A stretch of 62,572 nt of DNA. Origin: Acidimicrobiaceae bacterium (GTDB lineage Bacteria; Actinomycetota; Acidimicrobiia; Acidimicrobiales; RAAP-2). Within the stretch, counting starts at the first letter, position 1; each line of letters begins with the position of its first letter. The DNA is taken from positions 1 to 62,572 of the forward strand of contig CANBVQ010000005.1 of assembly GCA_947372925.1 (NCBI GenBank). Reading direction: 5' to 3'. A program made the translations under genes and the position numbers. This document shows, one piece after another, positions 53,792 to 62,166 of the stretch. Under the pieces are notes generated by a model. The model was not told where the DNA came from, did no database searches, and worked only from the letters and a program-made list of their open reading frames with translations.

Positions 53792-54739
53792 ATGCTGATC
53801 ATTCAGCGTCCAACCATTGAGCCCGTCGGTGAAGCCGATGGCAATAGCCAGTCGTTCCGAATCGGGCCACTTGACCCCGGTTTCGGTCACACGCTGGGTA
53901 ACTCCCTGCGCCGTACGCTGCTGAGCTCTATCCCGGGTGCTGCGGCTACTCGCGTGAAGTTCAGCAACGCCGTGGCCCTCCACGAGTTCGGCACCATCGA
54001 AGGCGTCAAGGAAGACGTCCTCGACATCTGCTTGAACCTGAAGGACCTCGTCGTCAGTGTCGAGAGCGACGAGCCCGTCATCATCACGCTGGAGAAGAGC
54101 GGAGAGGGTGCCGCTACGGCCGCCGACCTCAAGCTCACCTCCGACGTTGCGGTGTTGAACACGGACCTCGTAATCGCCAACCTGACGAGCGCCAAGGCTT
54201 CGCTGTCGTTCGAACTGCGCGTTGAGCGTGGCAAGGGCTATGTCGGTGCCGAAGGTAACAAGTCGGGTATGGGTATCGACGAGATTCCTCTCGACGCCAT
54301 CTTCTCGCCCGTCCGCCGCGTGAGCTTCGAAGTTGAGCCGGTCCGTGTTGACCTGGCGAAGGACTTCGACAGTCTCATCATCGCTATCGAGACCGATGGT
54401 TCGATCGCCCCGTCCGAGGCACTGTCTTCGGCCGGTAAGACGCTCGAATCTTTGGTTGAGTTGATCGCCACCTTCGACGAGGCCGTTCCGGCCCTCCAGT
54501 TGGGTGACGTCAGTGCCGCTACCGCCGCTGCTTCGGAGCTCGACATCAACATCGAGGCCCTGGGTCTCGGTGAGCGTGCTCGCAACTGCCTGAAGCGTGC
54601 CGGTATCAACACCGTCGCACAGCTGACCAACGCCACCGAGCGTGACTTGATGGCCATCACCAACTTCGGCGAGACTTCGCTGAAGGACGTCAACGAGCGT
54701 TTGGCCGAGCGTGGCCTCGCTCTGAAGTTGGAGTTCTAG
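53792..54739 (+). CDS. rpoA: DNA-directed RNA polymerase subunit alpha
   Basis: This is a 315-residue alpha subunit with the N-terminal assembly domain (GPLDPGFGHTLGNSLRRTLLSSIPG), an acidic Ala-rich linker (about residues 225-250) and the C-terminal DNA- and activator-binding domain (LGLGERARNCLKRAGINTVAQL). It is slightly shorter than typical actinobacterial alpha. It follows rpsD by 45 nt, with GCGAGGAA upstream. Confidence 0.97.
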   Translation: MLIIQRPTIEPVGEADGNSQSFRIGPLDPGFGHTLGNSLRRTLLSSIPGAAATRVKFSNAVALHEFGTIEGVKEDVLDICLNLKDLVVSVESDEPVIITLEKSGEGAATAADLKLTSDVAVLNTDLVIANLTSAKASLSFELRVERGKGYVGAEGNKSGMGIDEIPLDAIFSPVRRVSFEVEPVRVDLAKDFDSLIIAIETDGSIAPSEALSSAGKTLESLVELIATFDEAVPALQLGDVSAATAAASELDINIEALGLGERARNCLKRAGINTVAQLTNATERDLMAITNFGETSLKDVNERLAERGLALKLEF

Positions 54740-54741
54740 TC

Positions 54742-55104
54742 ATGCGCGGTACTCCAAAGCGCAGTCACCGCTTCGGTGGTGACGCAGCTCACCAGAAGGC
54801 CATGATGGGCAACCTCGTCGCATCGATGATCGCCGCTGAAGGCATCGTCACGACGGAAGCCAAGGCCAAGGCCTTGCGTCCGATTGTGGAGAAGGTTGTC
54901 ACCGCCGCAAAGAACTCGCCCGAGGGCTCAGTCCACGCGCACCGTCGTATTGTTGGATTCATTCGGGACAAGGACATGACACACAAGCTCTTCACGGAGA
55001 TTGCTCCCCGGTACGCCACGCGTCCCGGTGGCTACACCCGCATCTTGAAGCTTGGGCCGCGTCCGGGCGACAACGCTCCGATGGCGCGCATTGAGTTCGT
55101 TTGA
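54742..55104 (+). CDS. rplQ: 50S ribosomal protein L17
   Basis: This is a 120-residue L17 (MRGTPKRSHRFGGDAAHQKAMMGNL, TTEAKAKALRPIVEKVVTAAK). It is at the tunnel exit. It starts 2 nt after the rpoA stop and probably overlaps the truA start. Confidence 0.96.
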   Translation: MRGTPKRSHRFGGDAAHQKAMMGNLVASMIAAEGIVTTEAKAKALRPIVEKVVTAAKNSPEGSVHAHRRIVGFIRDKDMTHKLFTEIAPRYATRPGGYTRILKLGPRPGDNAPMARIEFV

Positions 55105-55957
55105 TGTAACTAACGCCACCCAACGGTGGCGTATCGACCTCGCCTATGACGGACGAGGTCTCCATGGTTTTGCCGAACAGCCCGGTCACCAAACGGTGAT
55201 CGGGCTGCTTCGTGAAACGCTGACCCGCACGTTGCGCCTCCTTTCCCCGCCCCAAATAATTGGGGCCGGCCGCACCGATGCCGGAGTCCACGCCTTCGCG
55301 CAAGTGATTCACGTCGATCTTCCGCCACGACTCTTCCCTGATGATCGCGGGGAGCCCACGGAGCGCTTAATCCGAAGCCTCAATATGCAACTGGCTGGGC
55401 GGGTCCGGATTTTGAAGGTCCAGCCCGTGAGTAAGGAGTTTCACGCTCGATACTCGGCCCAGTGGCGGGCCTACCGCTATCTCGTAGTGGAGAGCGAGGG
55501 CCCGGCCCTTGACGTGACGGCTCATCTGGCCTGGGTGACCCACGGTCCCATTGCGCTCGACCGCTTAAATCAAGCTGCGGCATTGGTCGTCGGGACGCAT
55601 GATTTCCGGTCCTTCTGCCGCCGGGCCCCGGGTACCGAGTTGAGCGATCCACTGACGCGGAACGTCACCGAAGCCCGTTGGCGCCACGTCCCCGACGAGC
55701 TGGGAATTCACCCCTCGGGGGCACCCGTGCTCCGGCTCGATATCCGAGCCAACGCCTTCTGTCATCAGATGGTGCGGAGTTTGACTGGATTGATGGTTGG
55801 TATCGGGCAAGGGAAACTCCCAATTTCACTACTGTCTGAGCGATTTGAGAGTGGCGATCGTGACGGATTGCCAACGCCGGCACCGGCTGGGGGACTGGCC
55901 CTGATCGGGGTCGGATATGACGAATTTGCCGGGGGACCCTCCGGCTTTGTAGGCTAG
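55091..55957 (+). CDS. truA: tRNA pseudouridine synthase A
   Basis: This 288-residue enzyme makes pseudouridine at tRNA positions 38-40. The catalytic Asp is in GAGRTDAGVHAFAQ, the RNA-binding FHARYSAQWRAYRYLV and the Arg/Phe-rich SFCRRAPGT segments follow. No ATG, GTG or TTG lies just before the first beta strand (RWRIDLAYDG); TTG 55091, overlapping rplQ by 14 nt, is the nearest, so the start is uncertain. An 8-bp hairpin (55113-55132) lies within the first codons. Confidence 0.9.
   Translation: MSSFDVTNATQRWRIDLAYDGRGLHGFAEQPGHQTVIGLLRETLTRTLRLLSPPQIIGAGRTDAGVHAFAQVIHVDLPPRLFPDDRGEPTERLIRSLNMQLAGRVRILKVQPVSKEFHARYSAQWRAYRYLVVESEGPALDVTAHLAWVTHGPIALDRLNQAAALVVGTHDFRSFCRRAPGTELSDPLTRNVTEARWRHVPDELGIHPSGAPVLRLDIRANAFCHQMVRSLTGLMVGIGQGKLPISLLSERFESGDRDGLPTPAPAGGLALIGVGYDEFAGGPSGFVG
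55113..55132 (+). terminator. Hairpin just after rplQ (inside truA start)
   Basis: A perfect 8-bp stem ACGCCACC-CAAC-GGTGGCGT begins 9 nt after the rplQ stop. It may be an attenuator, or a structure that affects truA translation; no T-run follows. Confidence 0.35.
55926..55955 (+). promoter_or_regulatory. Promoter of rplM-rpsI-glmM
   Basis: TTGCCG (55926-55931) and TAGGCT (55950-55955) are 18 nt apart, at the very end of truA. Transcription would begin near 55962, about 50 nt before rplM. Confidence 0.5.
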
Positions 55958-56010
55958 GTAGTCCGCTGCGGAGCCCCGTGGCAATTTTTGACGCGAAACA
56001 AGGAAATAAA

Positions 56011-56457
56011 GTGCGCACGTATTCACCCAAGGAGTCCGAGATCACTCGGAGCTGGCACGTCATCGATGCCGAAGGTCTTGTTCTCGGTCGTCTCTCAACG
56101 GAAGTTGCCCGCCTCTTGCGCGGTAAGCACCGTCCCTACTTCACGCCCCACCTCGACACCGGTGACTTCGTCGTCATTGTCAACGCCGACAAGATCAAGT
56201 TGAGCTCCGACAAGGCCGACAAGAAGTTCGTCTACCGCCACTCCGGCTACCCAGGTGGTATCCGTAAGACTCGCTGGAGCGAACTGCTCGCTAACAACCC
56301 AGTGAAGTTGGTCTTTGATTCAATCAAGGGCATGGTTCCACACACCCGTTTGGGCAGCGCACAGATGAGCAAGTTGTTCGTCTACGCCGGACCTACTCAC
56401 CCCCACGCTGCGCAGCAGCCAGTTCCATTCGACACCTCGGCCATCCGCCGCGGTTAA
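56011..56457 (+). CDS. rplM: 50S ribosomal protein L13
   Basis: This is a 148-residue L13 (GTG 56011, AAGGA 6 nt upstream; homologues begin like MRTYSPK). [29 protein letters not shown] and the HSGYPGG motif are diagnostic. An in-frame GTG at 55978 would add 11 residues of unlike sequence and is rejected. It is followed 13 nt later by rpsI. Confidence 0.95.
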   Translation: MRTYSPKESEITRSWHVIDAEGLVLGRLSTEVARLLRGKHRPYFTPHLDTGDFVVIVNADKIKLSSDKADKKFVYRHSGYPGGIRKTRWSELLANNPVKLVFDSIKGMVPHTRLGSAQMSKLFVYAGPTHPHAAQQPVPFDTSAIRRG

Positions 56458-56470
56458 GGAGATATTCGTC

Positions 56471-56863
56471 GTGACTACTGAGACCACCACCACTACTGGC
56501 CGTCGTAAGGAAGCAACCGCCCGCGTGCGCATGCGTCCCGGCACCGGCACCATCACGATCAACGGTCGTGCACTGGACAACTACTTCACCTCCGCGACGC
56601 ACCGTCAGATGTTGACGCAGCCCTTGCGTGACACCAACACGGAAGTCCTCTACGACGTTGACGCCACCATCGATGGCGGCGGTGTGGCTGGTCAAGCCGG
56701 TGCTCTGCGCCACGGCATTGCTCGCGCCCTCGTTGAAGTGAACGAAGAGCTTCGTGGCACCCTCAAGAAGGCCGGCCTCCTGACGCGTGACTCACGTAAG
56801 AAGGAAAGCAAGAAGTACGGTCTCAAGAAGGCCCGTAAGGCTCCTCAGTACTCGAAGCGTTAA
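56471..56863 (+). CDS. rpsI: 30S ribosomal protein S9
   Basis: This is a 130-residue S9 ([25 protein letters not shown], ending RKAPQYSKR, the tail that touches the P-site tRNA). A short Thr-rich N-terminus precedes it. The start is GTG 56471 with AAGGAGATA about 7 nt upstream. Next is glmM, 4 nt away. Confidence 0.97.
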   Translation: MTTETTTTTGRRKEATARVRMRPGTGTITINGRALDNYFTSATHRQMLTQPLRDTNTEVLYDVDATIDGGGVAGQAGALRHGIARALVEVNEELRGTLKKAGLLTRDSRKKESKKYGLKKARKAPQYSKR

Positions 56864-56867
56864 GCCG

Positions 56868-58157
56868 ATGTCCGTGCAATTTGGCACGGACGGTATTCGC
56901 GGTGTTGCGGGTACCGACATCACTGTCGAACTCGCGTACCGCTTAGGCCGTGCAGTCGCTGCCGTTTTTGGCCTCACGACCGTGGTTGGGTATGACACGC
57001 GCGAAAGCTCTTCGTCTCTAGCCGCCGCCGTCCTGCAAGGGCTGGCCGATGGTGGCGTTACCCCTCTCAATCTCGGTGTTATCACTACGCCTGGCGTGGC
57101 CGTCCTGGCCGAACACGTCGACGGCGTGGGTGTCGTTATCTCCGCCTCGCACAATCCCTTCTCGGACAACGGCTTGAAGGTCTTTGGTCGCGGCGGCACC
57201 AAGTTGGATCACGACACGGAAGCAGCGGTGCAACTCGCGTTGTCGAACGCGCCATCGTCGAGTGGCCCCTACGGCGAGTTTGCCGTAGACGAATCTGCCC
57301 GCGCCATCTATTTGAATCGTCTGCGGGCAGCACGCAGTGCCACCTCGCTCGATGGTCTGCACATTGTGCTGGACTGCGCCAATGGTGCGGCCTCGCCACT
57401 CGCGCGAGAACTCTTCACCTCACTGGGCGCCACCGTGGACGTTATTCACGACACACCCGATGGTCGCAATATCAATACCAACTGTGGCTCGACTCACCCC
57501 GAAGATCTCCAGGCCGCCGTGGTGCGACTCGGTGCCGATTTTGGTCTGGCCTTTGACGGTGATGCCGACCGACTTGTCGCCGTGGACGAACGGGGCAATC
57601 GCCGCGACGGTGATGATCTCATGGTGCTCTTCGCTCTTGATCTGCACGCGCGTCACGAAGTAGAGACCCTCGTTATTACTTCTATGAGCAATCTCGGTCT
57701 TCGCCAGGCTTTGCAGTCGGCCGGCATCGCTCTGCTGGAAACTGACGTCGGTGACCGCAATGTTTTGATTGCCCTCGAGGAACACAACTTGCCGTTCGGG
57801 GGCGAGCAGTCGGGCCACTTGATCTTCCGCCAGGAACTTTCGACGGGCGACGGCATGCTTTCGGGGCTCCACGTGGCCGAACTCGTGAAGCGCGCCGGAC
57901 CGCTCGGAACTCTCTGTGACCAGTCATGGCAACGAGCTCCCCAGTTTCTCCTCAACATCCCCCGTGAGAGTTACGACGAGCGGGCCGTAGTTGGCGCCAT
58001 TGAACGGGTTTGCACCGAACGGGGCGTCAGCAGCGAAGAGCTCCGTATTGTGATTCGCCCCTCGGGAACCGAGCCAGTGGTCCGAGTGATGGTGGAGTCC
58101 ACCAACGGAGACCTCGTCGCCACGCTCGAAGCAACACTCCGTAGTGAATTTCTCTAA
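56868..58157 (+). CDS. glmM: Phosphoglucosamine mutase
   Basis: This 429-residue enzyme converts glucosamine-6-phosphate to glucosamine-1-phosphate for peptidoglycan. The phosphoserine is Ser94 in SASHNPFSDNGLK, the metal loop is DGDADR (Asp230, Asp232, Asp234), GGEQSGH and the phosphate loop RPSGTEPVVRV follow. ATG 56868 begins MSVQFGTDGIRG, the family start. It follows rpsI directly, as is common in Actinobacteria. Confidence 0.97.
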   Translation: MSVQFGTDGIRGVAGTDITVELAYRLGRAVAAVFGLTTVVGYDTRESSSSLAAAVLQGLADGGVTPLNLGVITTPGVAVLAEHVDGVGVVISASHNPFSDNGLKVFGRGGTKLDHDTEAAVQLALSNAPSSSGPYGEFAVDESARAIYLNRLRAARSATSLDGLHIVLDCANGAASPLARELFTSLGATVDVIHDTPDGRNINTNCGSTHPEDLQAAVVRLGADFGLAFDGDADRLVAVDERGNRRDGDDLMVLFALDLHARHEVETLVITSMSNLGLRQALQSAGIALLETDVGDRNVLIALEEHNLPFGGEQSGHLIFRQELSTGDGMLSGLHVAELVKRAGPLGTLCDQSWQRAPQFLLNIPRESYDERAVVGAIERVCTERGVSSEELRIVIRPSGTEPVVRVMVESTNGDLVATLEATLRSEFL

Positions 58158-58181
58158 ACAGTATTGAAAATCACGGGTCGG

Positions 58182-58187
58182 TAGACT
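58182..58187 (+). promoter_or_regulatory. -10 box (TAGACT) for leaderless glmS
   Basis: TAGACT is followed by 7 nt and the glmS ATG, with no Shine-Dalgarno. glmS may thus be transcribed separately from glmM. No glmS ribozyme/riboswitch fits in the 37-nt gap. Confidence 0.4.
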
Positions 58188-58194
58188 GACCACC

Positions 58195-60036
58195 ATGTGC
58201 GGCATCATCGGTGTCGTGGGAGCACAAGATGCTCTTCCGATTCTTTTAGAGGGACTTGAACGTCTCGAATATCGCGGCTACGACTCGGCCGGCGTCGCTT
58301 TGGTCAACGCGGGTGTCACCTGGCGGGCTCGCGCCGCCGCCGGAACGGAGTCCGTGGCCTCACTAGTGGCGAGTTGCGACTCGGCCCCGGCCCACAGCCC
58401 GGCCGGCATCGGCCACACTCGTTGGGCCACCCACGGAGCCCCGGGCGAAGAAAATGCCCACCCCCACATGGACTGCGCCGGTTCGATTGCGCTCATCCAC
58501 AACGGCATCATCGAGAACCACCAGGAACTCGGCGCCCAGCTTCGCGAACGGGGCCACGTCTTTACCTCGGCCACTGACACCGAAGTGCTGGCGCATCGTA
58601 TTGAAGAGTGGCGCAAGAGTGGACTCGATCTGCTGGAGTCCGTCCGGGCCACCCTGAACGAAGTCCGTGGGGCCTTTGCGCTCGCGGTGATGGACGCCGA
58701 TGAACCAGACGTGATTATTGCGGCCCGCCGGGTCTCGCCACTCATTGTCGGAACGGCCGACGGCATGACGCTGCTGGCCTCTGACGTACCGGCCATCTTG
58801 GACCGGGCCGACCGGTTCTTTGTGGTCGACGATGACCAAATTGTTCGCTTAACCCCCAGTGGCTTCACCGTGACGGACCTGGCCGGCCAGCCCGACCAGT
58901 TGCGCGAGCTCGATGTTGATTGGGACCTCGAGACGGCCCAAAAGGGCGGCTACGAAGACTTCATGACCAAGGAAATCAACGAGCAGCCTGACGCCGTACG
59001 GGCCACCTTGTTGGACCGGGTCGACGCCAATGGTCGGATCAAGTTTGATGAACTACGCCTCACCGACGACCAGCTGCGCGACGCCGCCAAAGTTGTCTTA
59101 GTGGCCTGCGGCTCGAGTTTCCACGCGGCCATGGTGGCCAAGTACGCGATCGAGCGTTGGGCCCGCGTCTCAGTGGAAGTCGACATTGCATCGGAGTTCC
59201 GATACCGCGACCCCGTGGTGGACGGCACCACGTTGGTCATTGGGGTTTCTCAGAGTGGTGAAACTATCGACACCATTCAGGCGCTGCGCGAAGCGAAGTC
59301 CCGTGGCGCAATGGTCGCCGCCGTTTCCAACGTGGTCGACTCCTCAATGGCCCGCGAAGCCGACGCTGTGCTCTACACCCGAGCCGGTCTCGAAGTCTGC
59401 GTGGCCTCGACGAAGGCCGTCTTGGCCCAGATCGCCGCACTGGAACTGCTCGCCCTGCAGTTGGCTCAAGTCCGCGGCACGCTCAGTGACGGTGAGGTAG
59501 CCATTCTTCTGGAGCATCTCCAGGCCACTCCGGAACTGGTGCGCACAACAATTGAGCGTGACGCGCTCGTGGCCGCCGCCGCGCAACAACTCAGCGGTGC
59601 TCGTGACTTCTTCTTCTTGGGTCGCAACGTCGGGTTCCCTGTAGCGCTCGAAGGGGCTCTCAAGCTCAAAGAGATTTCCTACCTCCACGCCGAGGGCTAT
59701 CCGGCCGGCGAACTCAAGCACGGCCCCTTGGCTCTCATTGAGCCCGGTGTCGTCGTCGTGGCCATCGCCACTGATGGGGTTCTCCTCGAAAAACTGCTGG
59801 CCAATATCGCTGAAGTGAAGAGCCGTGGTGCCACGGTTGTCGCCCTCTGCGTGGACGGCGATGAGATGGTGCCCGCGGTGGCCGACTTTGTGCTGCGCGT
59901 GCCGGCGACCAACTCGCTGCTCTCACCGATTGTCGACATCGTGGTCTTGCAACAGTTCGCCTATCACTTGGCCCGAGGCCGTGGGCTCAACGTTGACCGT
60001 CCCCGCAACTTGGCCAAGACGGTCACCGTCGAATGA
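58195..60036 (+). CDS. glmS: Glutamine-fructose-6-phosphate aminotransferase (isomerizing)
   Basis: This 613-residue enzyme makes glucosamine-6-phosphate. The N-terminal glutaminase starts with Cys2 as nucleophile (CGIIGVVG), RLEYRGYDSAG and the GHTRWATHGAP loop. Two SIS isomerase domains follow (CGSSFHAAMVAKYAIE with SQSGETIDT, and FLGRNVGFPVALEGALKLKEIS with HGPLALIE). The C-terminus ends LAKTVTVE as usual. It overlaps acpS by 4 nt. Confidence 0.98.
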   Translation: MCGIIGVVGAQDALPILLEGLERLEYRGYDSAGVALVNAGVTWRARAAAGTESVASLVASCDSAPAHSPAGIGHTRWATHGAPGEENAHPHMDCAGSIALIHNGIIENHQELGAQLRERGHVFTSATDTEVLAHRIEEWRKSGLDLLESVRATLNEVRGAFALAVMDADEPDVIIAARRVSPLIVGTADGMTLLASDVPAILDRADRFFVVDDDQIVRLTPSGFTVTDLAGQPDQLRELDVDWDLETAQKGGYEDFMTKEINEQPDAVRATLLDRVDANGRIKFDELRLTDDQLRDAAKVVLVACGSSFHAAMVAKYAIERWARVSVEVDIASEFRYRDPVVDGTTLVIGVSQSGETIDTIQALREAKSRGAMVAAVSNVVDSSMAREADAVLYTRAGLEVCVASTKAVLAQIAALELLALQLAQVRGTLSDGEVAILLEHLQATPELVRTTIERDALVAAAAQQLSGARDFFFLGRNVGFPVALEGALKLKEISYLHAEGYPAGELKHGPLALIEPGVVVVAIATDGVLLEKLLANIAEVKSRGATVVALCVDGDEMVPAVADFVLRVPATNSLLSPIVDIVVLQQFAYHLARGRGLNVDRPRNLAKTVTVE

Positions 60037-60485
60037 GTGACGTCGTCGGCGTCGGGATTGATCTCGTCGACGTCGAGCGATTCGGGGCCACCATTACTCG
60101 TCGACCCTCGATGGTCACCCGACTCTTCACCCCGCGAGAGATTCGTGACGCCGCGGGTCGGCCCGAACGTTTGGCGGCGCGCTTTGCGGCCAAGGAGGCC
60201 ACTCTCAAGGTGATGGGCTGCGGAATCGGTGCCGCTCCCTTTTCGAGTATTGAAGTTGAACGGGGGGAGTCTGGCGCGCCGTCTCTCCTCCTCCACGGCC
60301 GAGCGGCTGAGTTAGCCCGGGAACGTTCCATTACTCAGTGGCAGCTCTCATTGACCCACACCCATCGCACGGCCGCCGCGGTGGCTCTCGGCTTCACGGC
60401 GCGCAGCGACAGTGAACTTGTTTTGTCCCAGACCATGAATGACGCCCTAGGTCAAGTTCTGCGAGAGTTAGACCATGGCAATTGA
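60033..60485 (+). CDS. acpS: Holo-acyl carrier protein synthase
   Basis: This 150-residue enzyme attaches 4'-phosphopantetheine to acyl carrier protein. The Mg ligands are Asp10 (GIDLVDVERF) and Glu55 (RFAAKEATLKVMG), and the SLTHTHRTAAAVALG segment is normal. The C-terminal about 25 residues are extra. The 11-nt overlap with alr and the 4-nt overlap with glmS make a tight operon. Confidence 0.94.
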   Translation: MSDVVGVGIDLVDVERFGATITRRPSMVTRLFTPREIRDAAGRPERLAARFAAKEATLKVMGCGIGAAPFSSIEVERGESGAPSLLLHGRAAELARERSITQWQLSLTHTHRTAAAVALGFTARSDSELVLSQTMNDALGQVLRELDHGN

Positions 60486-61626
60486 AGGAACCCGACGCCC
60501 CTCGTGGGCCGAGATTGACTTAGGGGCGATGCGCCACAACGTCACGACGTTGCGCCACCTCGTCGCCCCGGCCCAACTCTGCGGTGTCGTGAAGGCCAAC
60601 GGGTACGGACACGGAGCACTCTTTGCCGCTCGGGCACTGCTCGATGCCGGTGTGGCCGGCTTAGCCGTGGCCATCGTGGATGAAGGAGTCGAACTGCGTG
60701 ACGGTGGCATCACCGAACCAATTCTCCTGCTGGCCGAAGCCCCGGCCGAATCACTGGTCGACGCGCTCGAAGCGAAGCTCACGCTCACGGTGGGATCACT
60801 CGAAGGGGCCCACGCCGCAGTGGCCGCCGCGCAATCAGTTGGTGGCCACTCGCCAGTGCACATCAAAGTCGACACCGGTATGCACCGCATGGGTGTAGTG
60901 CTCGATGACCTCGGCGCCGTCCTCGACGTGCTGCACGCGTCGCCCAACATTGTCATTGAGGGCATGTACTCACACTTCGCCGTGGCCGACTCTGATCTGG
61001 ATGAAGACCGTGACTACTGCGAAGCACAGATGGCACGGTTCGATAAGGCCGTGGCCATTGCCGCAGCCAAGGGCATCAACCCGCCACTGACGCACCTCGC
61101 CAACTCGGCCGCCGCCATTGCCTTGCCGGCCGCTCGCCGTTCCATGGTCCGAGTGGGGCTGGCCGCCTACGGCTACTTACCGCACCCCTCGATGGACTCG
61201 CTCCTGGCCGAACAGGGCATGCGTCTGCGCCCGGCGTTGTCTCTGCACGCTCGCGTCACGGCTATTCGCCAACTCGATGCCGGTGATCGTCCGAGCTACG
61301 GTCGCCGACGGGCTCTGCCCGAGGCCGCCACGGTCGCGACCGTGCCCTTCGGGTATGCCGACGGTTATCCCCGTCGCTTCTTTGACGCCGGAGCCGAAGT
61401 GCTCATCAACGGCATTCGCCACCCCTTGGCCGGTTCGGTCACGATGGATCAACTGGTGGTCGACTGCGTCGGTGGCGAGGTTCGCGTGGGCGATGACGTC
61501 GTGTTGCTCGGCACCCAAGGGGATCAAACGATTTCGGCCGACGAGTGGGCCGCCTGGGGTGGGACCATTACCTGGGAAATTCTCTGCGGCATCGGTGCCC
61601 GAGTACCCCGCATTTCGCGTCACTAA
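60475..61626 (+). CDS. alr: Alanine racemase
   Basis: This 383-residue PLP enzyme makes D-alanine for peptidoglycan. The PLP Lys is Lys40 in VVKANGYGHG, the catalytic Tyr is Tyr275 in RPSYGRR, and HIKVDTGMHRMG and the FGYADGYPR loop are typical. It overlaps acpS by 11 nt. The gene order glmM-glmS-acpS-alr groups cell-wall and lipid precursor steps. Confidence 0.97.
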   Translation: MAIEGTRRPSWAEIDLGAMRHNVTTLRHLVAPAQLCGVVKANGYGHGALFAARALLDAGVAGLAVAIVDEGVELRDGGITEPILLLAEAPAESLVDALEAKLTLTVGSLEGAHAAVAAAQSVGGHSPVHIKVDTGMHRMGVVLDDLGAVLDVLHASPNIVIEGMYSHFAVADSDLDEDRDYCEAQMARFDKAVAIAAAKGINPPLTHLANSAAAIALPAARRSMVRVGLAAYGYLPHPSMDSLLAEQGMRLRPALSLHARVTAIRQLDAGDRPSYGRRRALPEAATVATVPFGYADGYPRRFFDAGAEVLINGIRHPLAGSVTMDQLVVDCVGGEVRVGDDVVLLGTQGDQTISADEWAAWGGTITWEILCGIGARVPRISRH

Positions 61627-61629
61627 TCC

Positions 61630-62166
61630 ATGGACATTCACAGCGCTAACGAGTGCACGCGCTGCTCCCTCTCTGAGACTCGCACCACCGTGGTCTTCGG
61701 CTCGGGTTCCCTCGATGCCGCGCTCATCGTCATTGGTGAGGCGCCCGGCAAGAGTGAGGATGAGGGCGGCGCTCCCTTTATTGGTCGTAGTGGCCAACTG
61801 CTCTTTTCGCTGATTGCCGAAGAACTCACGATGTCGCGAGAGGACTGCTACGTGACCAACGTGGTGAAGTGTCGTCCCCCGGAGAACCGCACGCCACTGG
61901 CTCCCGAGATTGCGGCCTGCGCCCCGTGGCTCGAAGCCCAACGATCGATGTGGTCGGGCAAGGTCGTGCTCACGTTGGGGCTAACCGCGGCACGCGCCAT
62001 GACGGGTTCGAAGGCCGCCATGAAGGACCTCCACGGGGTTCCCGTGGTGCGTGACCATCTCACTATCGTGCCGACGTACCACCCGGCCGCGTCGCTGCGT
62101 CAAGGACCTAGCGTGGTAGCCGTGATGCGCGCCGATCTCGCCGTAGTCCGAGGACTGCTCTCATGA
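61630..62166 (+). CDS. Type 4 uracil-DNA glycosylase (iron-sulfur)
   Basis: This 178-residue enzyme removes uracil from DNA. The four Fe-S cysteines are Cys9, Cys12, Cys81 and Cys97. The active-site motif GEAPG (36-40) with PFIGRSGQLL and the HP-containing end TYHPAASLR are all present. The protein is a little shorter than most type 4 enzymes. It starts 3 nt after alr and overlaps tsaE by 4 nt (ATGA). Confidence 0.92.
   Translation: MDIHSANECTRCSLSETRTTVVFGSGSLDAALIVIGEAPGKSEDEGGAPFIGRSGQLLFSLIAEELTMSREDCYVTNVVKCRPPENRTPLAPEIAACAPWLEAQRSMWSGKVVLTLGLTAARAMTGSKAAMKDLHGVPVVRDHLTIVPTYHPAASLRQGPSVVAVMRADLAVVRGLLS

Noticed and set aside
55978-56010. Upstream GTG start for rplM adding 11 residues
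   Set aside because: The extra residues do not resemble L13, and GTG 56011 has a proper Shine-Dalgarno and the family start sequence.
58158-58194. glmS ribozyme upstream of glmS
   Set aside because: The gap to glmM is only 37 nt, far too short, and contains a leaderless-type promoter instead.
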